Assembly (NCBI RefSeq): GCF_014197535.1
Contig: NZ_JACIFV010000027.1
Location: forward strand, 1 to 64,000
Direction: 5' to 3'
DNA from: Rhizobium aethiopicum
Lineage (GTDB): Bacteria; Pseudomonadota; Alphaproteobacteria; Rhizobiales; Rhizobiaceae
DNA length: 64,000 bases
Shown here: positions 44,956 through 53,433 of the stretch, in pieces
How positions within the stretch are numbered: position 1 is the stretch's first letter
How the letters are laid out: every line of letters begins with the position of its first letter
Notes under the pieces: generated by a model
The model's database searches: none
Told to the model about the DNA's origin: nothing
The model's input: the letters and a program-made list of their open reading frames with translations, nothing else
Translations under genes and position numbers: made by a program

Positions 44956-45900
44956 ATGGCAAATTTCGCGCTTGAGGTCACCCGCCTCGGATTCCGGCTT
45001 CTGCAGGCGATTTTGCCGCGGCTGGCGGGCAGGGCTGCATTCCTGCTGTTCTGCCGCACACCATCGCCACGGCCGAAGGGCGAGAAGGCGAAGGCGGCGC
45101 ATGCGGCGGGCGCGGCACGGCTTGCCGGCGCCGAGTGCTTCGTCCTCAGGCTTGCCGGCGGCGCCAAAGCACATGCCTACCGGTTGAACGGCGGGGCACT
45201 CGGTCAGCGCAAGCGCTATCTCGTCACGCATGGCTGGGGCTCGAGCGCCGTCTACATGGCCGATCTCGTTTCGATGCTGGCGGCGACGGGTGCCGAGGTG
45301 ATAGCGCTCGATTTTCCCGGTCACGGGCGCGCGGGCGGACGCTTCCTGCATATGGGACTTGCGGTCGAGGCGATTGCGGCGGCAGGCGAGCGGTTCGGTG
45401 CATTCGATGCGGCGATCGGTCATTCCTTCGGTGGCGCGGCGCTGATGGTCTCGGCGGCGGGCCTGATCCCGGATGCGGTGCCCGTTACCGGCGAGCGACT
45501 GGTGCTGATCGGCGCGCCGAGCGAGATGGCCTGGCTCTTTACCGATTTCGGCCGGATGGTCGGCCTTCGTCCCGTTGTCCAGGCCGCGCTGGAGAATGAG
45601 GTACATCGTGTCACTGGACGGAGACTCGGGGATTTCGACGCGAGCCATACGGCGGGCTCGATCGGCCGGCCGGTTCTGGTGATCCATGCCGAGGACGACA
45701 AGGAGGTGTCAGCGGACCATGCTCTGCGTTACGGCGCGGCGGGAAGTAGAGTGCGGCTGTTCTGGGCAAACGGATTCGGTCACCGGCGCATCATCGGCGC
45801 GGCTCCCGTGCTTGGCGCGATCGCAGCCTTTCTCGAAGGCGGCGCAGGCGAGGAAGCCGGCGAAAGCATCAAAAAAGATGCGGAGATCATTCCATTTTGA
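44956..45900 (+). CDS. Alpha/beta hydrolase, probable membrane-associated
   Basis: The 314-residue protein has an N-terminal hydrophobic stretch (FRLLQAILPRLAGRAAFLLF) and hydrolase motifs: YLVTHGWGSSAVYMADLV, IALDFPGHGRAGG, the nucleophile elbow AAIGHSFGGAALM, and VLVIHAEDDKEVS carrying the acid. The terminal histidine is in NGFGHRRIIG. Control by the divergent MarR protein is likely. Substrate unknown. Confidence 0.83.
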   Translation: MANFALEVTRLGFRLLQAILPRLAGRAAFLLFCRTPSPRPKGEKAKAAHAAGAARLAGAECFVLRLAGGAKAHAYRLNGGALGQRKRYLVTHGWGSSAVYMADLVSMLAATGAEVIALDFPGHGRAGGRFLHMGLAVEAIAAAGERFGAFDAAIGHSFGGAALMVSAAGLIPDAVPVTGERLVLIGAPSEMAWLFTDFGRMVGLRPVVQAALENEVHRVTGRRLGDFDASHTAGSIGRPVLVIHAEDDKEVSADHALRYGAAGSRVRLFWANGFGHRRIIGAAPVLGAIAAFLEGGAGEEAGESIKKDAEIIPF

Positions 45901-45964
45901 GCTTCCAGCGAGGCGCGCGGCATTGTAGCGTCCGGCCCGATATCAAGCCGCGGCGGGACGCCCC

Positions 45965-46576
45965 ATGAAAATCATCAGCAGCATTGAAGAGCTCAATACG
46001 ATCTATGGCGCCGGCCTGTCACAGGCCTCTGTCGACAAGGTGACCAAGCGGCTGACGCCGCTCTATCGCGAGATGATCGAGATCTCGCCCTTTGCCGCGC
46101 TTGCGACCGTCGGGCCGGAAGGGCTCGATTGTTCGCCGCGCGGCGATCTCGGCGGCGTGGTGCGCGTCGTCGACGACGAGACGCTGCATCTGCCGGACTG
46201 GCGCGGCAACAACCGCGTCGATTCGCTCTCCAATATCGTGCGTGATCCCAGGCTCGCGCTGATGTTCCTGATCCCCGGCTCGAATACGACGATGCGCATC
46301 AACGGCCGCGGCGTCGTCTCCAACGACGAGGCGCTGCTTTCGAGTTTCGAGATGGACGGCAAACATCCGCGCAGCGTCATCGTCATTTCGATCGACGAGG
46401 TCTATTTCCAGTGCGCGCGCGCCGTGATGCGGGCCGAACTCTGGAATGCCGAGCACTTTGCCAATCCCGCGGCGCTGCCGACGCCGGGCCAGATGCTGAA
46501 GGCCGCGGTCGGAGATTTCGATCAGGAAACCTATGATCGGGAATGGCCGGGGCGAGCGGCGAAGACGATGTGGTAG
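45965..46576 (+). CDS. Pyridoxamine-5'-phosphate-oxidase-fold flavoprotein
   Basis: The 203-residue protein has a split-barrel FMN-binding pattern: FAALATVGPEGLDCSPRGD, LHLPDWRGNNRVDSLSNIVR, LALMFLIPGSNTTMRINGRG and VYFQCARAVMRAELW. This matches the PPOX subgroup annotated around MSMEG_1061-type proteins, not PdxH itself. Redox substrate unknown. It lies 64 bases after the hydrolase on the same strand. Confidence 0.83.
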   Translation: MKIISSIEELNTIYGAGLSQASVDKVTKRLTPLYREMIEISPFAALATVGPEGLDCSPRGDLGGVVRVVDDETLHLPDWRGNNRVDSLSNIVRDPRLALMFLIPGSNTTMRINGRGVVSNDEALLSSFEMDGKHPRSVIVISIDEVYFQCARAVMRAELWNAEHFANPAALPTPGQMLKAAVGDFDQETYDREWPGRAAKTMW

Positions 46577-46620
46577 GGGATGCCGAGAGGCTGTGATGGC
46601 GAGAGGTGGCCACGCACCTC

Positions 46621-46762
46621 TCCTCCCTCATTCCTGTGCTCGTCACAGGAATCCAGTGCGCCCAAGTCTTTGGGCGCGGGAGACTCTCTCCCCCGTAACA
46701 GTATTCACGGCGCGGACGCGCCGTGGCGGGATTCCTGTGACGAGCACAGGAATGAGGGAGGA
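46621..46762. repeat. Triple-hairpin intergenic element, family 2 copy 1
   Basis: Perfect 33-base inverted repeats at 46621-46653 and 46730-46762 (containing ATTCCTGTGCTCGTCACAGG) enclose two further stems, GCGCCCAA/TTGGGCGC and CACGGCGC/GCGCCGTG. A second copy lies at 51393-51528. It fills about half of the gap between the flavoprotein and the GGDEF gene (convergent). Confidence 0.85.
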
Positions 46763-46874
46763 AGCGGCTACCTCGCGCTCCTGATGTCGAGAAAGTAATA
46801 GCCGTGGAGTGAACTGGACAACAGCTGATGCCGTCATCTGGTGGCGACAGCGTGCTTATCATTAGGGCTCCGCG

Positions 46875-47942
46875 TCAGGCCTTGTAGATCAGCCAGCTCT
46901 TGCTGAAGTCCTTCTGCATGCCGTCCTGATAGAGGACGATGCAGTTGCGGCCGGCGTTCTTGGCGCCGTAAAGGGCGATGTCGGTCTTGCTGTAGAGCTC
47001 GCCGGCGTCCTCCGCATTCGAGGCCATGCAGATGCCGATCGAAACGGTGATCGGGCCGTAATTCACCCGGGTGCGGGAATTCTTGAACGGCGTGGTTTCG
47101 AGCGTGCGGCGGATGCGTTCGGCGATCGCCGTCACTTCCTCGGCTGTGTTGCCCTCGATGATCAGGGCGAATTCCTCGCCGCCGGCACGGGCGACGAAGA
47201 CGTCTCGCCGGACATTGCTGCGGATGACGGAGGCGACGGTGGCGAGGATCTTGTCGCCGACGGGATGGCCGTAGGTGTCGTTTATCTTCTTGAAGTTGTC
47301 GATGTCGGCGAGCAGCAGGGCCGTTACCGGCCGCATGCCGGGATTGTTGAAGACCGTTGCAAGGCGGTCGTCGAAGGCGCGGCGGTTGGAAAGGCGCGTC
47401 AGCGAATCGGTGTTGGCGATGCGCTTGTATTCGTCGAGTTCCTTGCGGACCTGGTCCATCTCCTGCGAACGCTGGACGACGTCCTCGACGGTGCGTTCGC
47501 CATGCGCCATGGTATCACCAGTCGCCTGGCTCAAAAGTTCGATAGCGCTTTCGATCAATTCGACGCTGGCATTGCTTTTGGAGGTGATGCGCTTATGGGT
47601 CTCGCCGAGCAGCCTTGTATAGCTTTCGAGCGAACTTTGCTCCTGCCTCAGAATCCGCAGCAGGCCGTCGAGTTCGCCAGATATGCGCGTATGGGCATCG
47701 TCGAAAACGCGTGCGGGGCTGCCGGTGAAATACTGCGCGCCCAGCGCATCGAGTTCGGCCTGGGTCGCCTGGCTGCCGAGAGCTGCGAGTTCGCGGGTGA
47801 GGGCGGGATTGGAGCCGATATAGGCTTCGTAGAAGAGTTCGTAATTGCGCGGTATCGGCGCAACGCCCATCGAGCGCATGGCATAGGTGATCTGACCCGC
47901 AACGTCGGGAACCTGCACCTTGGGCGCGACAGCCGTATTCAT
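46875..47942 (-). CDS. Diguanylate cyclase (GGDEF domain)
   Basis: The 355-residue protein has a ~170-residue helical N-terminal region without a recognised sensor or transmembrane helix, then a GGDEF domain: NTDSLTRLSNRRAFDDRL, LLADIDNFKKINDTYGHPVG, active site RAGGEEFAL, and YSKTDIALYGAKNAGRN. The GGEEF signature is intact, so c-di-GMP synthesis is expected. A canonical RxxD inhibitory site five residues upstream is not present. It likely influences motility or biofilm. Confidence 0.9.
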   Translation of the reverse strand: MNTAVAPKVQVPDVAGQITYAMRSMGVAPIPRNYELFYEAYIGSNPALTRELAALGSQATQAELDALGAQYFTGSPARVFDDAHTRISGELDGLLRILRQEQSSLESYTRLLGETHKRITSKSNASVELIESAIELLSQATGDTMAHGERTVEDVVQRSQEMDQVRKELDEYKRIANTDSLTRLSNRRAFDDRLATVFNNPGMRPVTALLLADIDNFKKINDTYGHPVGDKILATVASVIRSNVRRDVFVARAGGEEFALIIEGNTAEEVTAIAERIRRTLETTPFKNSRTRVNYGPITVSIGICMASNAEDAGELYSKTDIALYGAKNAGRNCIVLYQDGMQKDFSKSWLIYKA

Positions 47943-48291
47943 CCGGCGAACTCCTCATGTATTCAAAGGCAATATTTTAGTTGTTAGCTTAAATTTCTTG
48001 GGAAAAGATTAAAGCGACATATACCAAAGATTACATACGACAACTTCGTATCCGGACAATACTTCATGCAGGCCTATGATTTTCCATGGAAAAACGTATC
48101 TTTAGCGGAACAGTGCATACCCGTTGTGCGGGAGCGGTGTTTAAAAAACTTACAGTTCTTTTTCTCGCTGGAGATCGTATTCATCTTGTCGACATCCGGT
48201 TTTGGTCGTCTCCTATTTCAGCGTGAATGTTTCGGGATGATAATTTCCAGTGGTAAACCCGATTGCTGCCAGAACACCGGGGCGTGAGATC
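47943..48291. other. AT-rich intergenic stretch
   Basis: About 350 bases between the GGDEF gene and a small open frame are distinctly AT-rich compared with flanks. They must hold the GGDEF promoter; I see no convincing gene or hairpin. Confidence 0.45.
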
Positions 48292-48456
48292 ATGGAAAGG
48301 TCCTGTGCCATTTCTTTCGCCATCCTCGCTTTCACCATCATCGCAGGCGGCGCCTTGCTGCTGGAGCACACCGGCCTCTTTGCCGCCGCATTCCGCACGG
48401 AGATCCTGGCGAGGGTGGATGATGGAGACGTGGTAAGCGCTGCAGATATTCAGTAG
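48292..48456 (+). CDS. Possible small single-helix membrane protein (54 aa)
   Basis: The frame starts MERSCAISFAILAFTIIAGG, giving one hydrophobic helix, followed by a soluble tail ending VDDGDVVSAADIQ. The ribosome site is weak (GTGAGA). A start at 48250 would add 14 residues. Only composition and the clean helix support it; no family is recognised. Confidence 0.35.
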   Translation: MERSCAISFAILAFTIIAGGALLLEHTGLFAAAFRTEILARVDDGDVVSAADIQ

Positions 48457-48487
48457 TGGTGCAGGTATCGGAAGGGGTGCCGTGCGG

Positions 48488-48640
48488 CCCCCTCATCTGC
48501 CTGCCGGCATCTTCTCCCCGCTGGGAGAAGGGACTCGTGGCAGCGCCTCAATCCCATTGAGACCTTTACGGTAGGAAACGATGGTCGGCGGCTTGCACCC
48601 ACTTCTCCCCTGCGGGTAGCCCGAAGGGTCGGATGAGGGG
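48488..48640. repeat. Palindromic intergenic element, family 1 copy D
   Basis: The left half (CCCCCTCATCTGCCTGCCGG, TCTCCCCGCTGGGAGAAGG) and the central segment (GACTCGTGGCAGCGCCTC, then TTGAGACCTTTACGGTAGG) match copy B; the right half is degenerate and ends GGATGAGGGG. Confidence 0.78.
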
Positions 48641-48691
48641 CTGCACGGCACGCCGTTGATTGCCCTTCACCTCAATGACCACGTCAACCAG

Positions 48692-50299
48692 TCACCCCAG
48701 ATTCAACTCCTGGAAGAAATCATTGCCCTTGTCGTCGATGACGATGAAGGCGGGGAAGTCTTCGACCTCGATCTTCCAGACTGCTTCCATGCCGAGCTCG
48801 GGATATTCGAGTACTTCGACCTTGCGGATGCAGTCCTTGGCGAGACGGGCGGCGGGGCCGCCAATCGAGCCGAGATAGAAGCCGCCATATTTCTTGCAGG
48901 CCTCACGCACGGCGCGCGAGCGGTTGCCCTTGGCAAGCATCACCATCGAGCCGCCGAAGGACTGGAACTGGTCGACGTAACTATCCATCCGGCCGGCCGT
49001 CGTCGGGCCGAAGGAGCCGGAGGCGTAACCGGCCGGCGTCTTGGCTGGGCCGGCATAATAGACCGGATGATTTTTCAGGTAATCGGGCATACCTTCGCCC
49101 TTTTCCAGCCGTTCGCGGATCTTGGCATGAGCGAGGTCGCGGGCGACGACGATGGTGCCGGTCAGCGAAAGGCGCGTTTTGACGGGATGTCTGGATAGTT
49201 CGGCGAGCACCTCGACCATCGGCTTGTTGAGATCGATATGCACGGTCGATTCCGACAGTTTCGCCTCGTCGATCTCGGGCATGTATTTCGAAGGATCGGT
49301 TTCGAGCTGCTCGACGAAAATACCGTCGCGGGTGATCTTGCCCTTGGCCTGGCGGTCGGCGGAACAGGAGACGCCGAGGCCGATCGGCAGGGAGGCGCCG
49401 TGGCGGGGCAGGCGGATGACGCGCACGTCATGACAGAAATACTTGCCGCCGAACTGGGCGCCAACGCCCATCTGCTGTGTCAGCTTGTGAATTTCCTTTT
49501 CCATTTCGACGTCGCGGAAGGCGTGGCCACTCTCGGAACCTTCGGTGGGCAGCGCGTCGAGATAACGGGTCGAGGCAAGTTTGACCGTTTTCAGGTTCAT
49601 CTCCGCCGAGGTGCCGCCGATGACGATCGCAAGATGGTAGGGAGGACAGGCTGCCGTCCCCAACGTCAGGATCTTCTCCTTAAGGAAGTCGATCATCCGG
49701 TCATGCGTCAGGAGCGAGGGCGTGCCCTGGTAGAGAAAGGTCTTGTTGGCCGAACCGCCGCCCTTGGCGACGAAGAGGAAGTCGTAAGAGTCGGTGCCTT
49801 CCTCATAGATATCGATCTGAGCCGGCAGGTTGTTCCTGGTGTTCTTCTCTTCGAACATCTTGATCGGCGCGAGCTGCGAATAACGCAGGTTCTTCTTTTC
49901 ATAAGCGTCGAGCACGCCTCTCGAAAGCGCCGCCGCATCACCGCCCTCTGTCCAGACCCTGCGGCCCTTTTTGCCCATGATGATCGCCGTACCGGTGTCC
50001 TGGCACATGGGGAGCACGCCGCCGGCGGCGATATTGGCATTCTTCAGCAGATCGTAGGCGACGAAACGATCGTTGTCGGTCGCTTCAGGATCGTCGAGGA
50101 TGGAGGCAAGCTGCTTCAGATGCCCGGGGCGCAGCAGGTGGTTGATGTCGGCAAAGGCGGTTTCGGCAAGCAGCCGGATGCCCTCGGGATCGACCGTCAG
50201 GATTTGCTGGCCCTTGAAACTGTCGACCGAGACGTAGTCGCTGCTGATCTTGCGGTAGGGGGTGGCATCCTCGCCAAGGGGGAAGAGATCGTCAGCCAT
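48692..50299 (-). CDS. Fumarate hydratase, class I (iron-sulfur)
   Basis: The 535-residue enzyme matches the single-chain FumA/FumB architecture: [17 protein letters not shown] with a cluster cysteine, [32 protein letters not shown], and a C-terminal beta domain with [17 protein letters not shown]. It interconverts fumarate and malate and is oxygen-sensitive. The start at 50299 follows AAAGGTCACTTGG; longer frames have no ribosome site. A class II fumarase is encoded 1.3 kb away. Confidence 0.93.
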   Translation of the reverse strand: MADDLFPLGEDATPYRKISSDYVSVDSFKGQQILTVDPEGIRLLAETAFADINHLLRPGHLKQLASILDDPEATDNDRFVAYDLLKNANIAAGGVLPMCQDTGTAIIMGKKGRRVWTEGGDAAALSRGVLDAYEKKNLRYSQLAPIKMFEEKNTRNNLPAQIDIYEEGTDSYDFLFVAKGGGSANKTFLYQGTPSLLTHDRMIDFLKEKILTLGTAACPPYHLAIVIGGTSAEMNLKTVKLASTRYLDALPTEGSESGHAFRDVEMEKEIHKLTQQMGVGAQFGGKYFCHDVRVIRLPRHGASLPIGLGVSCSADRQAKGKITRDGIFVEQLETDPSKYMPEIDEAKLSESTVHIDLNKPMVEVLAELSRHPVKTRLSLTGTIVVARDLAHAKIRERLEKGEGMPDYLKNHPVYYAGPAKTPAGYASGSFGPTTAGRMDSYVDQFQSFGGSMVMLAKGNRSRAVREACKKYGGFYLGSIGGPAARLAKDCIRKVEVLEYPELGMEAVWKIEVEDFPAFIVIDDKGNDFFQELNLG

Positions 50300-50545
50300 C
50301 CAAGTGACCTTTCTGCTGGGCGTGCGTCGCGAAATTGGAACCGGTCTAAATCTGCTGCGAAGCAAATGCAATTGGGAACGGCGGAGTCTGGAGCTGGGGC
50401 CATGTCGTGCCACATTTTGCAACTCGCCTGGCACACGCAATAAGCGAACAGAAATCGATATTTGCCGCGAAACGGCCGACTTCAGGTTGCTTTCAGTTCA
50501 AGCCTAGTTCATATTCCCGGCAGCGTTAACCTGCCGGGGCTTCCA

Positions 50546-51373
50546 ATGACAAATGCAAAGCCAACTGCTGTCGACGACCTTCTCGTTTTTTTCGAACATG
50601 ACTGGATCAGGGGCGATCTGCTGCGCCTCGCCAGCGATCCAGAAGGAGCGGACATGTATGTTCGCTTCGTCAATGGCGTCCGTATCGACGCCAAGCATGG
50701 GCCTGACCAAGAAACGATCATTCAGGGCAAGTACGGAACCTTCAAAGTGAAACCTGACGGTCACTTCACATATGAGCTGGATTATACGCTCGACGTGGTG
50801 AAGAATTTGGGGAAGTACGATCAGCTCATCGAAAAGCTGAGTTACAAGATGTCCGACGGCTTGGGAGGGACGGATCTCGGCGTGCTGACGCTGGCGATCG
50901 ACGGCGTCAACGAAGGCGAAAAATACCACGAAGTCCTGGATTTCGACGATATGGGTGTCTTATCGAGGGCGGATAATTTCTCTCTCCCCAATTACCGGGG
51001 CTTTGCGCTCTCAGTGAACGGCAGCCATGAGGTGACGCTTCTGAACGGCATCGTCTATGATACCATCCCGGGCGTCGACGCCATTACCGAGGACGGTTTC
51101 AGCGATACCGTTCTATCACCGGGTTCTGCCCCCGTAAGCTTGAAACTGCTCGATGGCGGGGAGTTCACCTTTCAGGGCGTTTCGATCGCCGAACTGTCGG
51201 CATCGCCCTTTCACCTGACGCTCACAGCCCTGAACGACGGCCAGATCGTTTATCAGCAGGAGCTCGAGGTCACCGGTCCCAGTCTCGAGGTCAATATCGA
51301 AGACATCGAAGAAATCCGTTTCGACTTCATGGGCAATTCTGTCGTGATGGACAATTTTTCGTTGTTGGTTTGA
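50546..51373 (+). CDS. Small VCBS/cadherin-like repeat protein, probably secreted
   Basis: The 275-residue protein has a single VCBS-type repeat at ~45-125 (GKYGTFKVKPDGHFTYELDY, KLSYKMSDGLGGTDLGVLTL, IDGVNEGE), followed by a beta-rich acidic domain of ~140 residues. There is no signal peptide, as expected if it is a type I secretion substrate. Rhizobial Rap adhesins are similar cadherin-like, PrsDE-exported proteins, a possible relationship that I cannot confirm. I chose ATG 50546; an upstream extension to 50462 lacks a ribosome site. Confidence 0.7.
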   Translation: MTNAKPTAVDDLLVFFEHDWIRGDLLRLASDPEGADMYVRFVNGVRIDAKHGPDQETIIQGKYGTFKVKPDGHFTYELDYTLDVVKNLGKYDQLIEKLSYKMSDGLGGTDLGVLTLAIDGVNEGEKYHEVLDFDDMGVLSRADNFSLPNYRGFALSVNGSHEVTLLNGIVYDTIPGVDAITEDGFSDTVLSPGSAPVSLKLLDGGEFTFQGVSIAELSASPFHLTLTALNDGQIVYQQELEVTGPSLEVNIEDIEEIRFDFMGNSVVMDNFSLLV

Positions 51374-51392
51374 ACGTTTGCCCCATTCACGT

Positions 51393-51528
51393 TCCCTCAT
51401 TCCTGTGCTCGTCACAGGAATCCAGCGCGCCCAAGTCTTTGGGCGCGAAAGACTCCCTTGAAGTATGATTCATTCACGGCGCGGACGCGCCGTGGCTGGA
51501 TTCCTGTGACAGGCACAGGAATGAGGGA
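51393..51528. repeat. Triple-hairpin intergenic element, family 2 copy 2
   Basis: The element repeats the layout of the copy at 46.6 kb: outer arms with ATTCCTGTG/CACAGGAAT, inner GCGCCCAA/TTGGGCGC, and CACGGCGC/GCGCCGTG. The right arm reads GACAGGCACAGG instead of GACGAGCACAGG, so the outer pairing is slightly degenerate. Confidence 0.85.
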
Positions 51529-51638
51529 GAAAGTGGTTATGTTGTCCGTATCCTTGCTCTGACATGCAGAAGAAAATCCCCGCGAATCTCTCTTCTCTCC
51601 AATGGAGAGGTGCGGCAGGTGAAAGGGGGCAGCCCCGT

Positions 51639-53030
51639 CTATTTCGGCCCGATCATCGTCTCGGGACGCACGATCGCGTCATACTCTTCCGATGTCACCA
51701 GTCCGCTGGCAAGCGCCTCTTCCTTCAGCGTCGTACCGTTCTTGTGGGCGGTCTTGGCGATTTTGGCGGCGGCGTCGTAGCCGATCTTGGGGGCGAGGGC
51801 GGTGACCAGCATCAGTGAGCGTTCGAGGCCGGCTTTGATGTTGTCCTCGCGCGCCTCGATGCCGACGACGCAATTGTCGGTGAAGGAAACGGCGGCGTCG
51901 GCCAGCAACTGCACCGACTGCAGGAAGTTGTATGCCATCATCGGATTGTAGACGTTGAGCTCGAAATGGCCCTGGCTGTCGGCGAAAGTCAGCGCGGCGT
52001 GGTTGCCGAAGATGTGGATGCAAACCTGCGTCAGCGCTTCGCATTGGGTCGGGTTGACCTTTCCGGGCATGATCGAGGAGCCGGGCTCGTTTTCCGGCAG
52101 CGCCAGCTCGCCAAGGCCTGCGCGGGGGCCGGAGCCGAGCAGGCGGATATCGTTGGCGATCTTGAAGAGGGCGGCAGCCGCCGCATTAATGGCGCCGTGT
52201 GAAAAGACCATGCTGTCATGCGAGGCGAGCGCTTCGAACTTGTTCGGCGCGGTGACGAAGGGCATGCCCGTGATATCAGCGATCTCCTCGGCGACCCTCT
52301 CAGCAAAGCCGACCGGTGCGTTGAGGCCGGTGCCGACGGCCGTGCCGCCCTGAGCGAGTTCGCAGAGGCCGGGCAGGGTCATCTCGATGCGTTTGATACC
52401 GGAGCCGAGCTGGGCGGCATAGCCGGAAAATTCCTGGCCAAGCGTCAACGGCGTGGCGTCCTGGGTATGGGTACGGCCGATCTTGATGATGTGGCTGAAC
52501 TCGGTGACCTTCATGTCCAGGGCGGCATGCAGGTGCTTCAGCGACGGCAGCAGATGATGGGCGATCCGTTCGGCGCAGGCGATGTGCATCGCCGTCGGAT
52601 AGGTGTCGTTCGACGACTGGCTCATATTGACGTGATCGTTCGGGTGCACCGGCTTCTTGGAACCCATGACGCCGCCGAGCATTTCTATGGCACGATTGGA
52701 GATCACCTCGTTGGCATTCATGTTGGACTGCGTGCCGGAACCGGTCTGCCAGACGACCAGCGGAAAGTGCTCGTCGAGCTTGCCGTCGATCACTTCCTGG
52801 GCGGCGTCGACGATGGCCTTGCCCAGCGTCGGATCGAGCTGGCCGAGCGACATGTTGGCGCGGGCGGCCGCCTGTTTGACGATGCCGAGCGCGCGGACGA
52901 TCGACAGCGGCTGCTTTTCCCAGCCGATCTTGAAATTGCCGAGCGAACGCTGCGCCTGGGCGCCCCAATATCGGTCGGCGGCGACGTCGATTGGGCCAAA
53001 AGTATCGGTTTCGGTGCGGGTTGCGGTCAT
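51639..53030 (-). CDS. fumC: Fumarate hydratase, class II
   Basis: The 463-residue enzyme belongs to the aspartase/fumarase superfamily: [56 protein letters not shown], and the signature [16 protein letters not shown]. It is the oxygen-stable, iron-independent TCA-cycle fumarase. It converges with the VCBS gene and is preceded by a 403-base gap upstream. Confidence 0.96.
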   Translation of the reverse strand: MTATRTETDTFGPIDVAADRYWGAQAQRSLGNFKIGWEKQPLSIVRALGIVKQAAARANMSLGQLDPTLGKAIVDAAQEVIDGKLDEHFPLVVWQTGSGTQSNMNANEVISNRAIEMLGGVMGSKKPVHPNDHVNMSQSSNDTYPTAMHIACAERIAHHLLPSLKHLHAALDMKVTEFSHIIKIGRTHTQDATPLTLGQEFSGYAAQLGSGIKRIEMTLPGLCELAQGGTAVGTGLNAPVGFAERVAEEIADITGMPFVTAPNKFEALASHDSMVFSHGAINAAAAALFKIANDIRLLGSGPRAGLGELALPENEPGSSIMPGKVNPTQCEALTQVCIHIFGNHAALTFADSQGHFELNVYNPMMAYNFLQSVQLLADAAVSFTDNCVVGIEAREDNIKAGLERSLMLVTALAPKIGYDAAAKIAKTAHKNGTTLKEEALASGLVTSEEYDAIVRPETMIGPK

Positions 53031-53433
53031 GAGCCTTGCCTTCCTATCACATGCTGTTTTCTGGCATCTTCGAAAGATGTGGTCTTATAGGTTGGAAACC
53101 AGGGCAAGAAAACCGGATGCGGTGCGAAATATTGATGATCACAGTCATGTTTGTGCCTGCCAGGCGGCGTGCTTTTTCGGCCACGTTGGAAATTTTATGC
53201 ATCGGCACGTTTTTGCCGTACTGGCCCGGCTGCGAAAATTCGGTAAAAAATTAACTAATAATTTCATAATTTTGTGTGAACTGCTGTGCGGCGCCGCGCA
53301 GGATTCCTCATCACATGAAATTAGTCCGCCGGCGCTGGCGGCGAAGGCCGGTTTCTGATCAATGAGGCCCTACGCTGCTTGAGTTTCGCGGGATTTGAGC
53401 TGAGAACAGCATGACATCGGGACTGGAATATAT
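53031..53433. promoter_or_regulatory. Divergent upstream region of fumC and the L,D-transpeptidase gene
   Basis: The 403-base gap contains an AT-rich patch (about 53240-53275) likely to include promoters for both genes. No palindrome or conserved operator stood out. Confidence 0.4.

Noticed and set aside
46621-46762. tRNA or structured RNA gene suggested by multiple stems
   Set aside because: The stems do not form a cloverleaf, there is no T-loop or acceptor pattern, and a second copy shows it is a dispersed repeat.
49238-50443. 401-codon plus-strand frame opposite class I fumarase
   Set aside because: The opposite strand carries a full-length, motif-rich fumarase; this frame has shadow composition and no family resemblance.
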